A stretch of 64,000 nt of DNA from Robertkochia solimangrovi (GTDB lineage: Bacteria > Bacteroidota > Bacteroidia > Flavobacteriales > Flavobacteriaceae): positions 1-64,000 of the forward strand of contig NZ_QKWN01000007.1 of NCBI RefSeq assembly GCF_007279655.1, in the 5' to 3' direction. The notes beneath the pieces were generated by a model, which worked only from the letters and a program-made list of their open reading frames with translations, made no database searches and was not told the origin of the DNA. Shown piece after piece: positions 56,282-63,602 of this stretch (positions are counted from its first letter, which is position 1; every line of letters starts with the position of its first letter). Both the position numbers and the translations under genes were made by a program.

Positions 56282-56795
56282 CCTATGAAAAGCATTAGTC
56301 GCTTTCTCCAAAGTTAATATTTTAATTTTCAACTACTTCATTATTTTGTTTTTAAGCGTGTTGATCTATGGATGAAGCTCTGATTCATCTTTAAATCAAT
56401 ACTATATAACTTGCTCAGCATTCTATATGTGATTCCATTAGGTAAACCGCTCTTTGCCTTTGCGATGAATATCTGCCGGATTTACCACCAGGGAATTCCA
56501 TCCGAATGAGATAAAACTTCGGTGTACTGAATAACCACAACATCCGGCTTCATAGGCGGTACTCACTTCATGATCAGGAAAATGTTTTTTGACAAAAGTT
56601 CGTAATTTCAACGGATCCGGAGACATGCTAAAAGATTTACCGGCAAACAGATCTGTACTGCAATGAACTTTCCAACTTCGTTTGTGTATGTCAATTCCAA
56701 TGAATAACTTGGCACTAGCAGTTTGTTGTGTTTCCATCTCTATAAGTTTTAGTGAACTTTAAAGATACTCGACAAGCTGTTTTTACATAGATGCT
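56282..56795 (-). mobile_element. IS110-family insertion remnant
   Basis: About 514 bp separate the two halves of site 7. They hold the 5' part of an IS110-type transposase gene on the minus strand and non-coding flanks of 156 bp (left) and 58 bp (right). There are no terminal inverted repeats, as usual for the family. CT is present at both edges (56280-56281 and 56794-56795), consistent with insertion at a CT core. A full element would be about three times longer, so the inner part is lost. Confidence 0.75.
56438..56737 (-). pseudogene. Truncated IS110-family transposase (DEDD type)
   Basis: The 99-residue frame matches the N-terminus of IS110-type transposases: FIGIDIHKRSWKVH with the first catalytic Asp, STAYEAGCCGYSVHR with the Glu, and WNSLVVNPADI with the next Asp. 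Full proteins have about 320-400 residues with a C-terminal serine domain, so about two thirds are missing. It cannot be active. Confidence 0.88.
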
Positions 56796-56930
56796 ATAGC
56801 TCATTGCGGCTAAATTCCTAAATTGGAATTCATTGCAATTTGCTATCTTTCGGTTACGGCGGAAAAATCTTGTCGACTTTCCCGCAACGAGCCATACACA
56901 AACCCGTTGGCGTGCATTTAAAGAAACCGA

Positions 56931-57557
56931 ATGAAAAGTATTTATATAATAATCATAGTTTGTTTGCTAGGCTCTTGTAATTCACAGACGAACACAAAGA
57001 CAAAAAACACTGAAAGTACTGACCTGACACAAAAAGTTGATTCGACTGAAAAACTAACCGAAAAATCGACTCAGACAGATTATCAACTAGAAAAAATTGA
57101 TATTCCTGTAATTGGGACATTTGAACTATCCGAAATGAAAATGGACAGTTTGAATGAGTATGGTGCAGGTGACTGTTGGGGAACCATAAGAAGATATTCA
57201 TTACCAAATTTCGGACTTGCAATTGATTCAATAACTTGTGGAGAGTATGGATTCACATACACCTATTATCTTTTGAGTGACAAGGACTTTATTCAAGTTG
57301 TTTACACGAAAAAGTCTGAGTCAATTCTAGACCCTGAAACAAACTCATTCTTCTATGTTCAAGAAGAACAAGTAATTGACTTCAACTCAGACCCAGCAAC
57401 TTCAATGAACAAAATTGATACTCTTACCGATTACAAACTAAGAGAGAAACCAATTGACAAGGAATTTTCAACAGAAATATTGAAAGACAAACAAACATCC
57501 TATGACCACCTTGAAATGAATTACCAAGGAACATGGGAAATGGAAATTGACCATTAA
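56931..57557 (+). CDS. Cassette 8 gene: lipoprotein of unknown function
   Basis: The 208-residue lipoprotein (GSC, Cys16) has a Thr/Lys/Ser-rich linker of about 35 residues and a compact domain with IPVIGTFELSEMKMDSLNEYGAGDCWGTIRRY. No family is known to me. Head GTTGGCGTG (56906-56914) matches tail CACGCCAAC (57573-57581) perfectly, so this cassette is whole although the preceding site was interrupted. Confidence 0.72.
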   Translation: MKSIYIIIIVCLLGSCNSQTNTKTKNTESTDLTQKVDSTEKLTEKSTQTDYQLEKIDIPVIGTFELSEMKMDSLNEYGAGDCWGTIRRYSLPNFGLAIDSITCGEYGFTYTYYLLSDKDFIQVVYTKKSESILDPETNSFFYVQEEQVIDFNSDPATSMNKIDTLTDYKLREKPIDKEFSTEILKDKQTSYDHLEMNYQGTWEMEIDH

Positions 57558-57574
57558 GAAAGAAAAAAACGACA

Positions 57575-57707
57575 CGCCAACAATGGGTATGATTCAGCGT
57601 GGTGTTGGTGTGTGAACCAAAGTAAAAGCATATATTTAATTTGATTTCTTACGCGGATAAATCCTGGCGGATCCATCCACGCCGAAATCATACCCGAACC
57701 GTTGTAA
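57575..57707 (+). repeat. attC-like site 8 (type D)
   Basis: 133 bp, from CGCCAAC to GTTGTAA. GGGTATGATTCAGCGTGG pairs with CCACGCCGAAATCATACCC with bulges. The inner sequence is not shared with other sites here. Confidence 0.85.
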
Positions 57708-57713
57708 CCCATT

Positions 57714-58619
57714 ATGACCAAACAACAACATATCATTATTTTTTTAGTCCTTTTTCTAAATCTTACAGGATATTCACAATCTAAAATAGGTGTCATAAGA
57801 GATGAAGATGGATATACTAACATCAGATCTGATAAAAGCAATAAAAGTGAAATAATTGGAAAAATATTTGACAAAGAATATTTTACATTTTTCGAAAATG
57901 ACGATTCTAATTGGTGGCTTATAGAAACCAAAAAGGGACAGATTGGGTATCTACATAAAAGTCGAGTTTCATTTATCCAGAATGGATATGTTCAAAATGG
58001 CAAATTGACAAATAAAACTGTAAGCCTGACTGTCAAAGAAGAACACATCAAAGAATTAAATATTAAAATAGTTCAGTTAAGCCCTTCTGAAAATAATTAC
58101 GACTTTTACTGTAAAGGATTAATCCGAACGATTAAGGGTAATAAGTTAATTGACGAAATTAACTATGGAAACATAGACCCTGTGGGTAGTAGTTTTGGTC
58201 TAACCTACTCCCTAAACCAGAATAAAAATCACCCATTTATAGTTTCAAAATTTGGAGATTACAGTGGGGAAATAATAATTATTCAGGAAAATGGAAAAAT
58301 TCAAAGATTTGCAGGAGGCCAATATTTTTTGACCGAAAATGGAAAATATCTTGTATCTGATTGGTCATCTGACATAAGCGGTCTAACAATTTATGATTTA
58401 GAGAAAAAGGAAGTTCGTTTGAACAAAGAATTAAATTTCTATCTTGGGAAATGGTGTATATCTAATGGAGTTTATTTTGCCCCTATATTGGATGGTGGAA
58501 AAAAAAGTGATCAAACCTATGAAATAGACTTTAATGATTTTCAACTTAAGAAAAGTAAATTGAAAACTAAAGAAGCTAGTGAAATCGAAATGATTAATAA
58601 AGACTGTTATTGTAAATAA
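57714..58619 (+). CDS. Cassette 9 gene: exported SH3-domain protein
   Basis: The 301-residue protein has a signal peptide (about 1-21, GYSQ) and a bacterial SH3 domain (about 23-83: GVIRDEDGYTNIRSD, then SNWWLIETKKGQIGYLHKSRV), as in many envelope-bound proteins that touch peptidoglycan. The rest (about 110-301) is beta-rich and unrecognised. Head GTTGTAACCC matches tail GGGTTACAAC perfectly over 10 bp. The ATG lies 13 bp after the crossover G. Confidence 0.78.
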   Translation: MTKQQHIIIFLVLFLNLTGYSQSKIGVIRDEDGYTNIRSDKSNKSEIIGKIFDKEYFTFFENDDSNWWLIETKKGQIGYLHKSRVSFIQNGYVQNGKLTNKTVSLTVKEEHIKELNIKIVQLSPSENNYDFYCKGLIRTIKGNKLIDEINYGNIDPVGSSFGLTYSLNQNKNHPFIVSKFGDYSGEIIIIQENGKIQRFAGGQYFLTENGKYLVSDWSSDISGLTIYDLEKKEVRLNKELNFYLGKWCISNGVYFAPILDGGKKSDQTYEIDFNDFQLKKSKLKTKEASEIEMINKDCYCK

Positions 58620-58623
58620 CGGG

Positions 58624-58759
58624 TTACAACATTAGCTATAGCTCATGTCTAGTTTCTTACTGCAAAAAATAATAATTTCATGTACCTAACCAGGCTTTCC
58701 ATCGCTGTCGGAAAAAGCATTAAAACCGCCCGCCACGAGCTATAGCCAAACCGTTGGCA
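58624..58759 (+). repeat. attC-like site 9 (type C)
   Basis: 136 bp, from TTACAAC to GTTGGCA. AGCTATAGCTCATG pairs with CACGAGCTATAGC; the inner sequence follows site 6 closely. Confidence 0.87.
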
Positions 58760-58777
58760 AACATTTGAACCTACTTA

Positions 58778-59650
58778 ATGGCAATACAAGATAAAATCAC
58801 ACAAATTTGGGTAAAAACAACTGGAAAAAGAATAAAACCAGATGAATTTGAGTGGTTAATCGGACCTATTGGAAATACTGACATAATTAAAGACAAGTTC
58901 ATTCTTGAATTAGCGGAAAAAGAGAATTTGGAAATTCAAAAAAACTTACCGAATTCTGGACTTCTAGAAAAAATGGAACAGATTGGAATCTCCGACCAAA
59001 ACCAATATCGTCTGAATAAAAAAGTTGCAGACTTCTACGAAAATACTTCTGACTATGATTTTGAAGTTTGGAGTGAATGGAAAGGTGTTTTCAAACTATT
59101 TGGTAAACTTCTTTATTTAATTTTCAGCAAACGACTTCAACAACTGAATTTACCGCTGAATTCAATAGACACAGCAAAAGGACTAAAAAGTGAAATAATC
59201 AAATTAAAAAGTAAGGAGACAATGGAAACCAAATGGACAATTTGGTATCGGATAATTAAGAGCACAAAAGATGTAATATATTCCGGAATTTACACAACGT
59301 GTAAAAATCCAAATTATGAAAAACCATTGCTTAAAGTTGTTTTTCCATTACCAAATGGAAACGCATCTGTTGTTATGAGTAAAATAGTTGGGAAAGATGG
59401 CTCACTTCTACTCTGTTCTGATGGGAAAAAATTTGGAGATAATGGATTTTACTTTACGCTGACAAATGGCAAGGGCAAATATTGGGCAAGATTTGTAAAA
59501 TCAATGCACGAATGGATTAGAGTTTACGAAGACGAAGAAAATGTATTAAGAGCCGACCATATTCTGAATTTTTATGGAATGAGATTCTTGAATTTACATT
59601 ATAAAATGAATAAAAAAACATTTGCCAACAGCGTATCCAATGAAAAATAG
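58778..59650 (+). CDS. Cassette 10 gene: hypothetical protein
   Basis: The 290-residue product has no signal peptide. A membrane-like stretch near 106-117 is too short to count. The C-terminal half (from about 150: KWTIWYRIIKSTKDVIYSGIY, LLLCSDGKKFGDNGFYF) reads like a beta-sandwich domain. No family is recognised. The tail TTTGCCAAC lies inside the coding sequence; the frame continues 21 bp into site 10 and ends there, so the last residues (FANSVSNEK) are encoded by the recombination site. Confidence 0.72.
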   Translation: MAIQDKITQIWVKTTGKRIKPDEFEWLIGPIGNTDIIKDKFILELAEKENLEIQKNLPNSGLLEKMEQIGISDQNQYRLNKKVADFYENTSDYDFEVWSEWKGVFKLFGKLLYLIFSKRLQQLNLPLNSIDTAKGLKSEIIKLKSKETMETKWTIWYRIIKSTKDVIYSGIYTTCKNPNYEKPLLKVVFPLPNGNASVVMSKIVGKDGSLLLCSDGKKFGDNGFYFTLTNGKGKYWARFVKSMHEWIRVYEDEENVLRADHILNFYGMRFLNLHYKMNKKTFANSVSNEK

Positions 59651-59757
59651 CGGCTGATGATTAGACGAATTGATTCTCCTGCAAATTAATTATATTACAA
59701 ATCGGAATAATACGAAGTAGCAAAACCGCTACTTTTCATATACGCTAACCGTTGCAA
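59623..59757 (+). repeat. attC-like site 10 (type E)
   Basis: 135 bp, from TGCCAAC to GTTGCAA. AGCGTATCCAATGAAAAATAGCGG pairs with CCGCTACTTTTCATATACGCT with bulges. The first 28 bp also encode the end of the cassette 10 protein. Confidence 0.83.
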
Positions 59758-59770
59758 TAATTATGACCAA

Positions 59771-60346
59771 ATGAGACACATTCTGATATTATTAATGCTT
59801 CTTACTTTCAACAAACTGATTTCACAAGAAAAGATCGGAATGAAGGAAACCTACAATGACAATAATTTGGTTTATAAAGTTTCAAATGACCAACTCTTTA
59901 CAGGAATTGCTCAAAGTCATCGAAACAATGGACATTTAGTTTACGAAGAAGAATATAAAAATGGAATCATTCTCTCAAGTAACTTATATTATAACGGAAA
60001 AGAAATAAGAGTTTCTAACAAAACGATTTACAATCCGAATAACCCATTTATTGTCTCAAAAGAAATAAAATATCATCTGGATGGTGAAATTTTTGAAACC
60101 ACAACTTATAACGAAGATGGAATAAAAATCCTCGTAGAGCAATTCAAAAATGGAAAACTGATCTACAGTTGTCAATATTCGGGAAAAAAGAAACACGGAC
60201 TTGAATTGGGTTACGCAGAAGACGGAAAAAAATTGAAATACCGTTGTGAATTTATAAATGGAAAGAAAAATGGAACAGAATATTGTCTCAAAGACGATGG
60301 AACTGAAACAAAAAAAGAATATCAAAACGGAAAAAAAATTAAATAA
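59771..60346 (+). CDS. Cassette 11 gene: exported YwqK/MORN-like repeat protein
   Basis: The 191-residue protein has a signal peptide (1-18, LISQ) and a series of short MORN-type beta-hairpin repeats such as GHLVYEEEYKNGIIL, GEIFETTTYNEDG, GLELGYAEDGKK and GTEYCLKDDGTETKKEYQNGK. It belongs to proteins often annotated as YwqK family antitoxin, though no toxin gene is near and the name should not be read as a function. The head GTTGCAATA matches the tail TATTGCCAAC except for one extra C. Confidence 0.8.
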   Translation: MRHILILLMLLTFNKLISQEKIGMKETYNDNNLVYKVSNDQLFTGIAQSHRNNGHLVYEEEYKNGIILSSNLYYNGKEIRVSNKTIYNPNNPFIVSKEIKYHLDGEIFETTTYNEDGIKILVEQFKNGKLIYSCQYSGKKKHGLELGYAEDGKKLKYRCEFINGKKNGTEYCLKDDGTETKKEYQNGKKIK

Positions 60347-60350
60347 CTAT

Positions 60351-60482
60351 TGCCAACAGCGGCTATAGTTCATTGCGGCGGTAATCCACACAGTTTATTT
60401 GGGCAACTTTACTATCTTTAGGTTTGGCGGAAAAGTCCTGCAGACATTTTCCGCAACGAAACCATAGCCAAGATCTTTGGCT
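60351..60482 (+). repeat. attC-like site 11 (type B), with altered crossover base
   Basis: 132 bp, from TGCCAAC to TTTGGCT. Arms and centre follow site 1. The invariant G before TT is T here (60476), as the neighbouring sequence GATCTTTGG in place of GACCGTTGG shows. Confidence 0.85.
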
Positions 60483-60526
60483 GTAACCCTACCAAAGCGA
60501 CCGCCACAACAAAACGAAACAAAGAA

Positions 60527-61066
60527 ATGGGAATTTTTAAAAATCTTTTTTCAGAATGGACAAAATTTGAAAACCTTTTCCAGCGACAAGAAATTCCTGC
60601 TAAAACTATTTTATTAAACGAAGACGAAAAATCTAAAAAAGCATTTTTTATAGAAAAAGGTTGCTTACGACTTTGCTTCAATAACAACGGAAAAGACATT
60701 ACCTTTCAATTCTTTTTTGAAGACGAATTTGTTTCTTCTATCGAGAGTTTTATCGGGAATCAACCGAGTATGTTTACCATCGAAAGTATAGAACCTTCAA
60801 TTATTCATTCCATTACTCAAAAAGATTTTCAGTTCATTTTAGAAAATTCCGAAACTATAAAATCGCAAGTAGAAGAATTTACTTTTCAAAGAATGCTTTT
60901 GTACCAAAAATTGTTTTTATCCCGCATCAAAGACAATCCCGAAAAGCGTTACGCTGAACTGATGAAAACCAATCCCGAAATAATTTTAAGAATTCCACAA
61001 CATTATATTGCTTCATTTTTGGGAATAACTTCTGTTTCGCTCAGCCGAATAAGAAACCGATACTAA
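60527..61066 (+). CDS. Cassette 12 gene a: Crp/Fnr-type regulator
   Basis: The 179-residue protein has a cyclic-nucleotide-binding-like beta-roll (about 20-110, with FFIEKGCLRLCFNNNGKDITFQFFFEDEF) and a short C-terminal helix-turn-helix (RIPQHYIASFLGITSVSLSRIRNR). It is a Bacteroidota Crp/Fnr-type regulator; the ligand is unknown. It shares a cassette with a flavodoxin-fold oxidoreductase gene 78 bp downstream on the same strand, which it may regulate. Confidence 0.9.
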   Translation: MGIFKNLFSEWTKFENLFQRQEIPAKTILLNEDEKSKKAFFIEKGCLRLCFNNNGKDITFQFFFEDEFVSSIESFIGNQPSMFTIESIEPSIIHSITQKDFQFILENSETIKSQVEEFTFQRMLLYQKLFLSRIKDNPEKRYAELMKTNPEIILRIPQHYIASFLGITSVSLSRIRNRY

Positions 61067-61144
61067 AAAGTATTTATTTACAATTGTTATCGTCTGCCGA
61101 TTTTCAACTGCCCAATTTTGTACCATAATTTTAAGTGATACAAA

Positions 61145-61738
61145 ATGAAAGTAGCAATCGTTTTTAACCATCCTTATCAAGGAAGTTTTTGCAACGCAAT
61201 CCTTAATTCCGTAATCAACGGACTGAAAAGAGCAAATCACGAAATTGATTTAATTCACTTGGACAACGACAATTTTAATCCTGTAATGACGGCAGGAGAT
61301 TTAAAAGGTTTTCGGGACAAAAAACCAATCGACCCGAAAGTCTTAGAATACAGCGAACGAATTAAAAATGCTGACCATTTGGTTTTCATTTTCCCGATTT
61401 GGTGGGAATTGATGCCTGCATTAACCAAAGGTTTTGTGGACAAAGTCATTTTTCCGGGAGTTGCTTACGATTACACAAATGCAGAAAATACGAGAATGAA
61501 ACCGCTTTGGAAAAACCTCAAAGGCGAAACAATGATTACTACCATGAACACACCCAATTATTTGTATTGGTTGTTTTTCGGAAACGCTATCAAGAAAACA
61601 ATGATAATGGGAACTTTTTGGAAAATCGGTTTCAAAAACAGAAAATGGATAAGTTTCAACCAAGTGAAACAGGTTACGAAAGAAAAGCGTGAAAAATGGC
61701 TTGTTAGACTAGAACAGAAATTTGAACAACTGAAATAA
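61145..61738 (+). CDS. Cassette 12 gene b: NAD(P)H oxidoreductase, flavodoxin-like fold
   Basis: The 197-residue cytoplasmic protein belongs to the NAD(P)H dehydrogenase (quinone) family with a flavodoxin-like fold (KefF/MdaB-like): NHPYQGSFCNAILNSV at the flavin phosphate site, and FIFPIWWELMPALTKGFVDKVIFPG with the family's P-x-WW motif. It should reduce quinones or electrophiles with NAD(P)H and FMN or FAD. It is the second gene of the only two-gene cassette, and one of the few array genes with a clear enzymatic role. Confidence 0.92.
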   Translation: MKVAIVFNHPYQGSFCNAILNSVINGLKRANHEIDLIHLDNDNFNPVMTAGDLKGFRDKKPIDPKVLEYSERIKNADHLVFIFPIWWELMPALTKGFVDKVIFPGVAYDYTNAENTRMKPLWKNLKGETMITTMNTPNYLYWLFFGNAIKKTMIMGTFWKIGFKNRKWISFNQVKQVTKEKREKWLVRLEQKFEQLK

Positions 61739-61747
61739 AAAAGCTAC

Positions 61748-61877
61748 AGCTAACAAAGTGTATAATTAATGGCTAGTTCGAGCTTGCTTACGAAAATCCT
61801 AACGGATTTTCTATTCGGTTTTCATTTGCTAAATTAGTGGCTTAAAGACGCCACTAATCATACATAAACCGTTGTTG
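61748..61877 (+). repeat. attC-like site 12
   Basis: 130 bp, from AGCTAAC to GTTGTTG. TGTATAATTAATGGC pairs with GCCACTAATCATACA. The centre holds GAAAATCC/GGATTTTC as in type A. The right end has GTT twice (61871 and 61874). Confidence 0.85.
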
Positions 61878-61904
61878 TACTTCATTATGACCAACCAATA
61901 ACCA

Positions 61905-62636
61905 ATGATAAAATTCTTTAGAAAAATTAGACAAAACCTGTTAATGGAAAACAAAACTGGAAAGTATTTAAAATATGCTATTGGAGAAATTGTACTTGTT
62001 GTGATTGGAATCCTTATCGCCTTATATATAAACAACTTGAACCAAGCAAACCAATTAAAAACTAAAGAACAAACTCTTTTGCTGGAAATAGAAAATGATT
62101 TGATCAACACACAAATTGAACTAGAGAGTGACATTTCCGATTTAAATTCATTATTAAAAGTATCTGATTCAATTATTCAATATTTAGACACAATAAATTA
62201 CAGTCAGTATAATAAGTCATTGTTTGGTATAAAAATGGGATGGGCTTTTAAAACTGTAAAATTGTATCCAAGAACAATTGCCTATGAGAATCTAAAATCT
62301 ATCGGTGCTGAGTTAATATCTAATGATTCAATAAGGTTTTATCTAGTTGATATTTTTGACCGCAAACTACCCAGGGTAGCTCTCTGGGAAGATCTAGCAA
62401 CCAAAGTATCAAAAGATTCTTATGATGAGCTAGCGCCAATTTTTAAATCTATTCGGGCTAAAGAACAACATTCTTACTATGTTTTAGTCCCAGAAGAATT
62501 TGATGATGATAGCCAGAAATTATATATTAACAGACTAGCTCTGTTGCAAAATGACCGATTACTTTTAAACTCCTTGTACAAAACTCTTTTGGACCAAATT
62601 GAAAAATTGTTAGTGCTAATAGAAAATGAAAAATAG
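61905..62636 (+). CDS. Cassette 13 gene: DUF6090 membrane protein
   Basis: The 243-residue protein starts MIKFFRKIRQNLLMENKTGK, followed by a membrane segment (KYAIGEIVLVVIGILIALYIN, about 24-45) with the signature of DUF6090, a Bacteroidota family of unknown role. The rest is helical and probably periplasmic. The ATG at 61905 fits the family. With the head taken at the second GTT (61874: GTTGTACTTC), it matches the inverse of the tail AAAGCACAAC at 8 of 10 bases. Confidence 0.88.
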   Translation: MIKFFRKIRQNLLMENKTGKYLKYAIGEIVLVVIGILIALYINNLNQANQLKTKEQTLLLEIENDLINTQIELESDISDLNSLLKVSDSIIQYLDTINYSQYNKSLFGIKMGWAFKTVKLYPRTIAYENLKSIGAELISNDSIRFYLVDIFDRKLPRVALWEDLATKVSKDSYDELAPIFKSIRAKEQHSYYVLVPEEFDDDSQKLYINRLALLQNDRLLLNSLYKTLLDQIEKLLVLIENEK

Positions 62637-62664
62637 TTAAACCGCTATGATAAAAATAACGAAA

Positions 62665-62824
62665 GCACAACAATGGCCACATGTAATTGCTTGTTCTCGA
62701 CTACTTCTTCCCGCACGTGCGGGACTCGCGGATTTTCAGTTTGGTGTGTACCTGTCTGCCGACAAGCAGGCTTGCAAAGTTAACCGCTAAATCACGCAAC
62801 TACTCATAGTAGAGACTGTTATCA
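62665..62824 (+). repeat. attC-like site 13 (type A, longest)
   Basis: 160 bp, from GCACAAC to GTTATCA. It shares with site 3 the CCCGCACGTGCGGG palindrome and has an extra insert with CTGTCTGCCGACAAGCAGG. The outer arms are GGCCACATGTAATTGC and GCAACTACTCATAG, more diverged than in sites 2, 3 and 5. Confidence 0.85.
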
Positions 62825-62848
62825 ACAATTTAAGCCAACTATCAACTT

Positions 62849-63463
62849 ATGAAATATTTCATAACATTAATATTACTAATTATCATCTTGACTTACGGAC
62901 AAGTAATGGAAACTGAATTTCCTCTTGCTCTGATTATTGCGTTGGTAGTTTCAATTTTAATGACAACTATTTTATGGGAATATTCTGTTCTGAATAGAAA
63001 CTATGAATCTGACTTTAAAATGCGAAGTCAGCGAAATGTATTCGGAATATTTGAGTTTATTAATGCTATTGCTTGGACTTTTTTGTTATGGTTTGGAAAT
63101 GATCATTATAGAAATATTTTTTTTCTAATTTTTATATTTTGGACATTTCCGATAACCGATTTAATTATGTGGTTTATTTATAAAAAGAAAAAACCATTTA
63201 CGCTTTTTATAAAAGACAATGACTTGATTTTAAACAAACGTTGGACCCAAAAAAGAAATCTGACTGAACTCACTCAAATCCGATTTGACCGATTTAGTAA
63301 AAATTTAAAACTTGATTTCAAATCAAAATCTGAAATCTCAATAAAAACAACGGAATATAAAACTGACGAAATCCAAACTTTATTAGGAATTCTAATTGAG
63401 AAATCGGAAAATAAAGTTTTTATCCCGAATAATTATGAACCGAAAATAAAAAACAGCTGCTAA
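62849..63463 (+). CDS. Cassette 14 gene: integral membrane protein
   Basis: The 204-residue protein has about four hydrophobic segments in the first 115 residues, then a soluble domain of about 90 residues (TLFIKDNDLILNKRWTQKRNLTELTQIRFDRF) that looks like a PH-like or bPH domain. No named family is certain. The stop TAA (63461-63463) lies inside the site's first core TGCTAAC, as in cassette 5. Head GTTATCAAC and tail GCTGCTAAC agree at 7 of 9 bases. Confidence 0.7.
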   Translation: MKYFITLILLIIILTYGQVMETEFPLALIIALVVSILMTTILWEYSVLNRNYESDFKMRSQRNVFGIFEFINAIAWTFLLWFGNDHYRNIFFLIFIFWTFPITDLIMWFIYKKKKPFTLFIKDNDLILNKRWTQKRNLTELTQIRFDRFSKNLKLDFKSKSEISIKTTEYKTDEIQTLLGILIEKSENKVFIPNNYEPKIKNSC

Positions 63464-63589
63464 CACCGTGTAAAAATAATTGCTTGGTTCTAGCCTACTC
63501 GGAAAATCCTGCGGATTTTCCTCTGGTTAGTCCATTTTTAGTAAGTTAGGTGCTTGCATACGCAACTGTCCTTACACAAACCGTTGTGG
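63458..63589 (+). repeat. attC-like site 14
   Basis: 132 bp, from TGCTAAC to GTTGTGG. GTGTAAAAATAATTGC pairs with GCAACTGTCCTTACAC. The centre is GGAAAATCC/GGATTTTCC, a perfect 9-bp hairpin. Confidence 0.85.
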
Positions 63590-63602
63590 TGCATACGAGA
63601 AA

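Larger units (their letters stand above)
56268..56912 (+). repeat. attC-like site 7 (type B), split by an IS110-type remnant
   Basis: The left end (CTACAACAACGGCT, 56268-56281) and the right part (GCTATAGCTCATTGCGGC from 56793 to GTTGGCG at 56912) together make one type B site. They join at GGCT/GCTATAG, so the remnant sits between 56282 and 56795. The right part retains both inner arms (GGCGGAAAAA and TTTCCCGC) and the GAGCCATA arm. Confidence 0.8.

Noticed and set aside
59771-60346. Toxin-antitoxin module
   Set aside because: The YwqK/MORN-like protein is exported and alone in its cassette; no toxin gene is next to it.
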